From Planctomycetaceae bacterium (GTDB lineage: Bacteria > Planctomycetota > PLA2), in contig WYBS01000149.1 in NCBI GenBank assembly GCA_011525755.1, positions 1-52,055 of the forward strand: 52,055 nt of DNA, written 5' to 3'. Made by a program: the position numbers and the translations under genes. The notes under the pieces are model-generated. The model had not been told where the DNA came from. It worked only from the letters and a program-made list of their open reading frames with translations, and ran no database searches. Within the stretch, counting starts at the first letter, position 1. The number at the start of each line of letters is the position of its first letter. Below, in pieces: positions 52,010 to 52,055 of this stretch.

Positions 52010-52055
52010 GGAGAGGTGCCAGAGTGGTCGAATGGGCCGGTTTCGAAAACCGGTA
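52010..52055 (+). tRNA. tRNA-Ser (anticodon CGA), 3' end cut by the window
   Basis: Acceptor strand GGAGAGG, then TG, D arm CCAGAG...GAATGG, anticodon stem CCGGT/ACCGG around TTCGAAA, so anticodon CGA (reads UCG, Ser). The long variable arm starts at the window end. Confidence 0.9.

Overview
A GC-rich (roughly 70% by eye) bacterial chromosome segment, truncated inside a tRNA gene at each end (tRNA-Arg on the left, tRNA-Ser on the right). I see no plasmid, phage or transposase gene. The gene content points to a free-living, multi-signalling Gram-negative organism: di-heme peroxidases, a seven-repeat FG-GAP/UnbV protein, a HEAT plus von Willebrand A protein, a 1,589-residue NAD-glutamate dehydrogenase, ExbD, MacAB-type export and many short lipoproteins or secreted proteins. 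A planctomycete- or acidobacterium-like lineage is plausible, but this is inference from gene style only.

Layout. 1-2.8 kb: tRNA-Arg; an exbD, secreted protein and FG-GAP protein run on the minus strand; tRNA-Pro. 2.9-6 kb: purD, a secretin-N-domain-like secreted protein, a Fur regulator and tadA on plus. 6-9.9 kb: a large MscS-type channel and a PepSY-like lipoprotein on minus. 10.1-13.9 kb: two unknown genes, then a DUF47, Pit and host-attachment-protein phosphate operon. 13.9-16.7 kb: a G15C19 tract, a WYL-domain remnant, a di-heme peroxidase and a beta-CASP nuclease. 16.7-26.4 kb: an M1-M28-PDZ protease, a frameshifted nucleotidyltransferase, a PLP decarboxylase and the large glutamate dehydrogenase. 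26.6-32.2 kb: an adaptor, ATPase and two-permease export operon, and a lipoprotein. 32.4-38.3 kb: a complete lexA-imuA-imuB-dnaE2 mutagenesis cassette, divergent from a HEAT/VWA gene. 40.8-43.3 kb: a four-gene HPr-rel-A cluster headed by a small glycine-rich candidate substrate peptide. 43.3-52 kb: a second di-heme peroxidase, a hybrid histidine kinase, a candidate small RNA, a response regulator overlapping a degenerate GAF kinase, a secreted MsrB-MsrA fusion and a secreted protein.

Most unusual signals. (1) An exactly 85-bp element occurs three times (26422-26506, 26545-26629, 35441-35525). Each has an 18-bp palindrome, a 54-bp spacer of constant length but variable sequence, and the 13-mer AACCGTTGACCTA. 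Every copy lies directly downstream of a gene's stop codon, in the orientation of that gene. (2) A short G-quadruplex-prone mini-repeat (GGGAGGGGG, 1-3 nt, CGGGGGAGGG) recurs more than twenty times, both between genes and in frame inside coding sequences, where it appears to have added short Pro/Gly/Ser-rich peptides (for example in DnaE2). (3) The HPr-rel-A cluster carries a candidate modified peptide.
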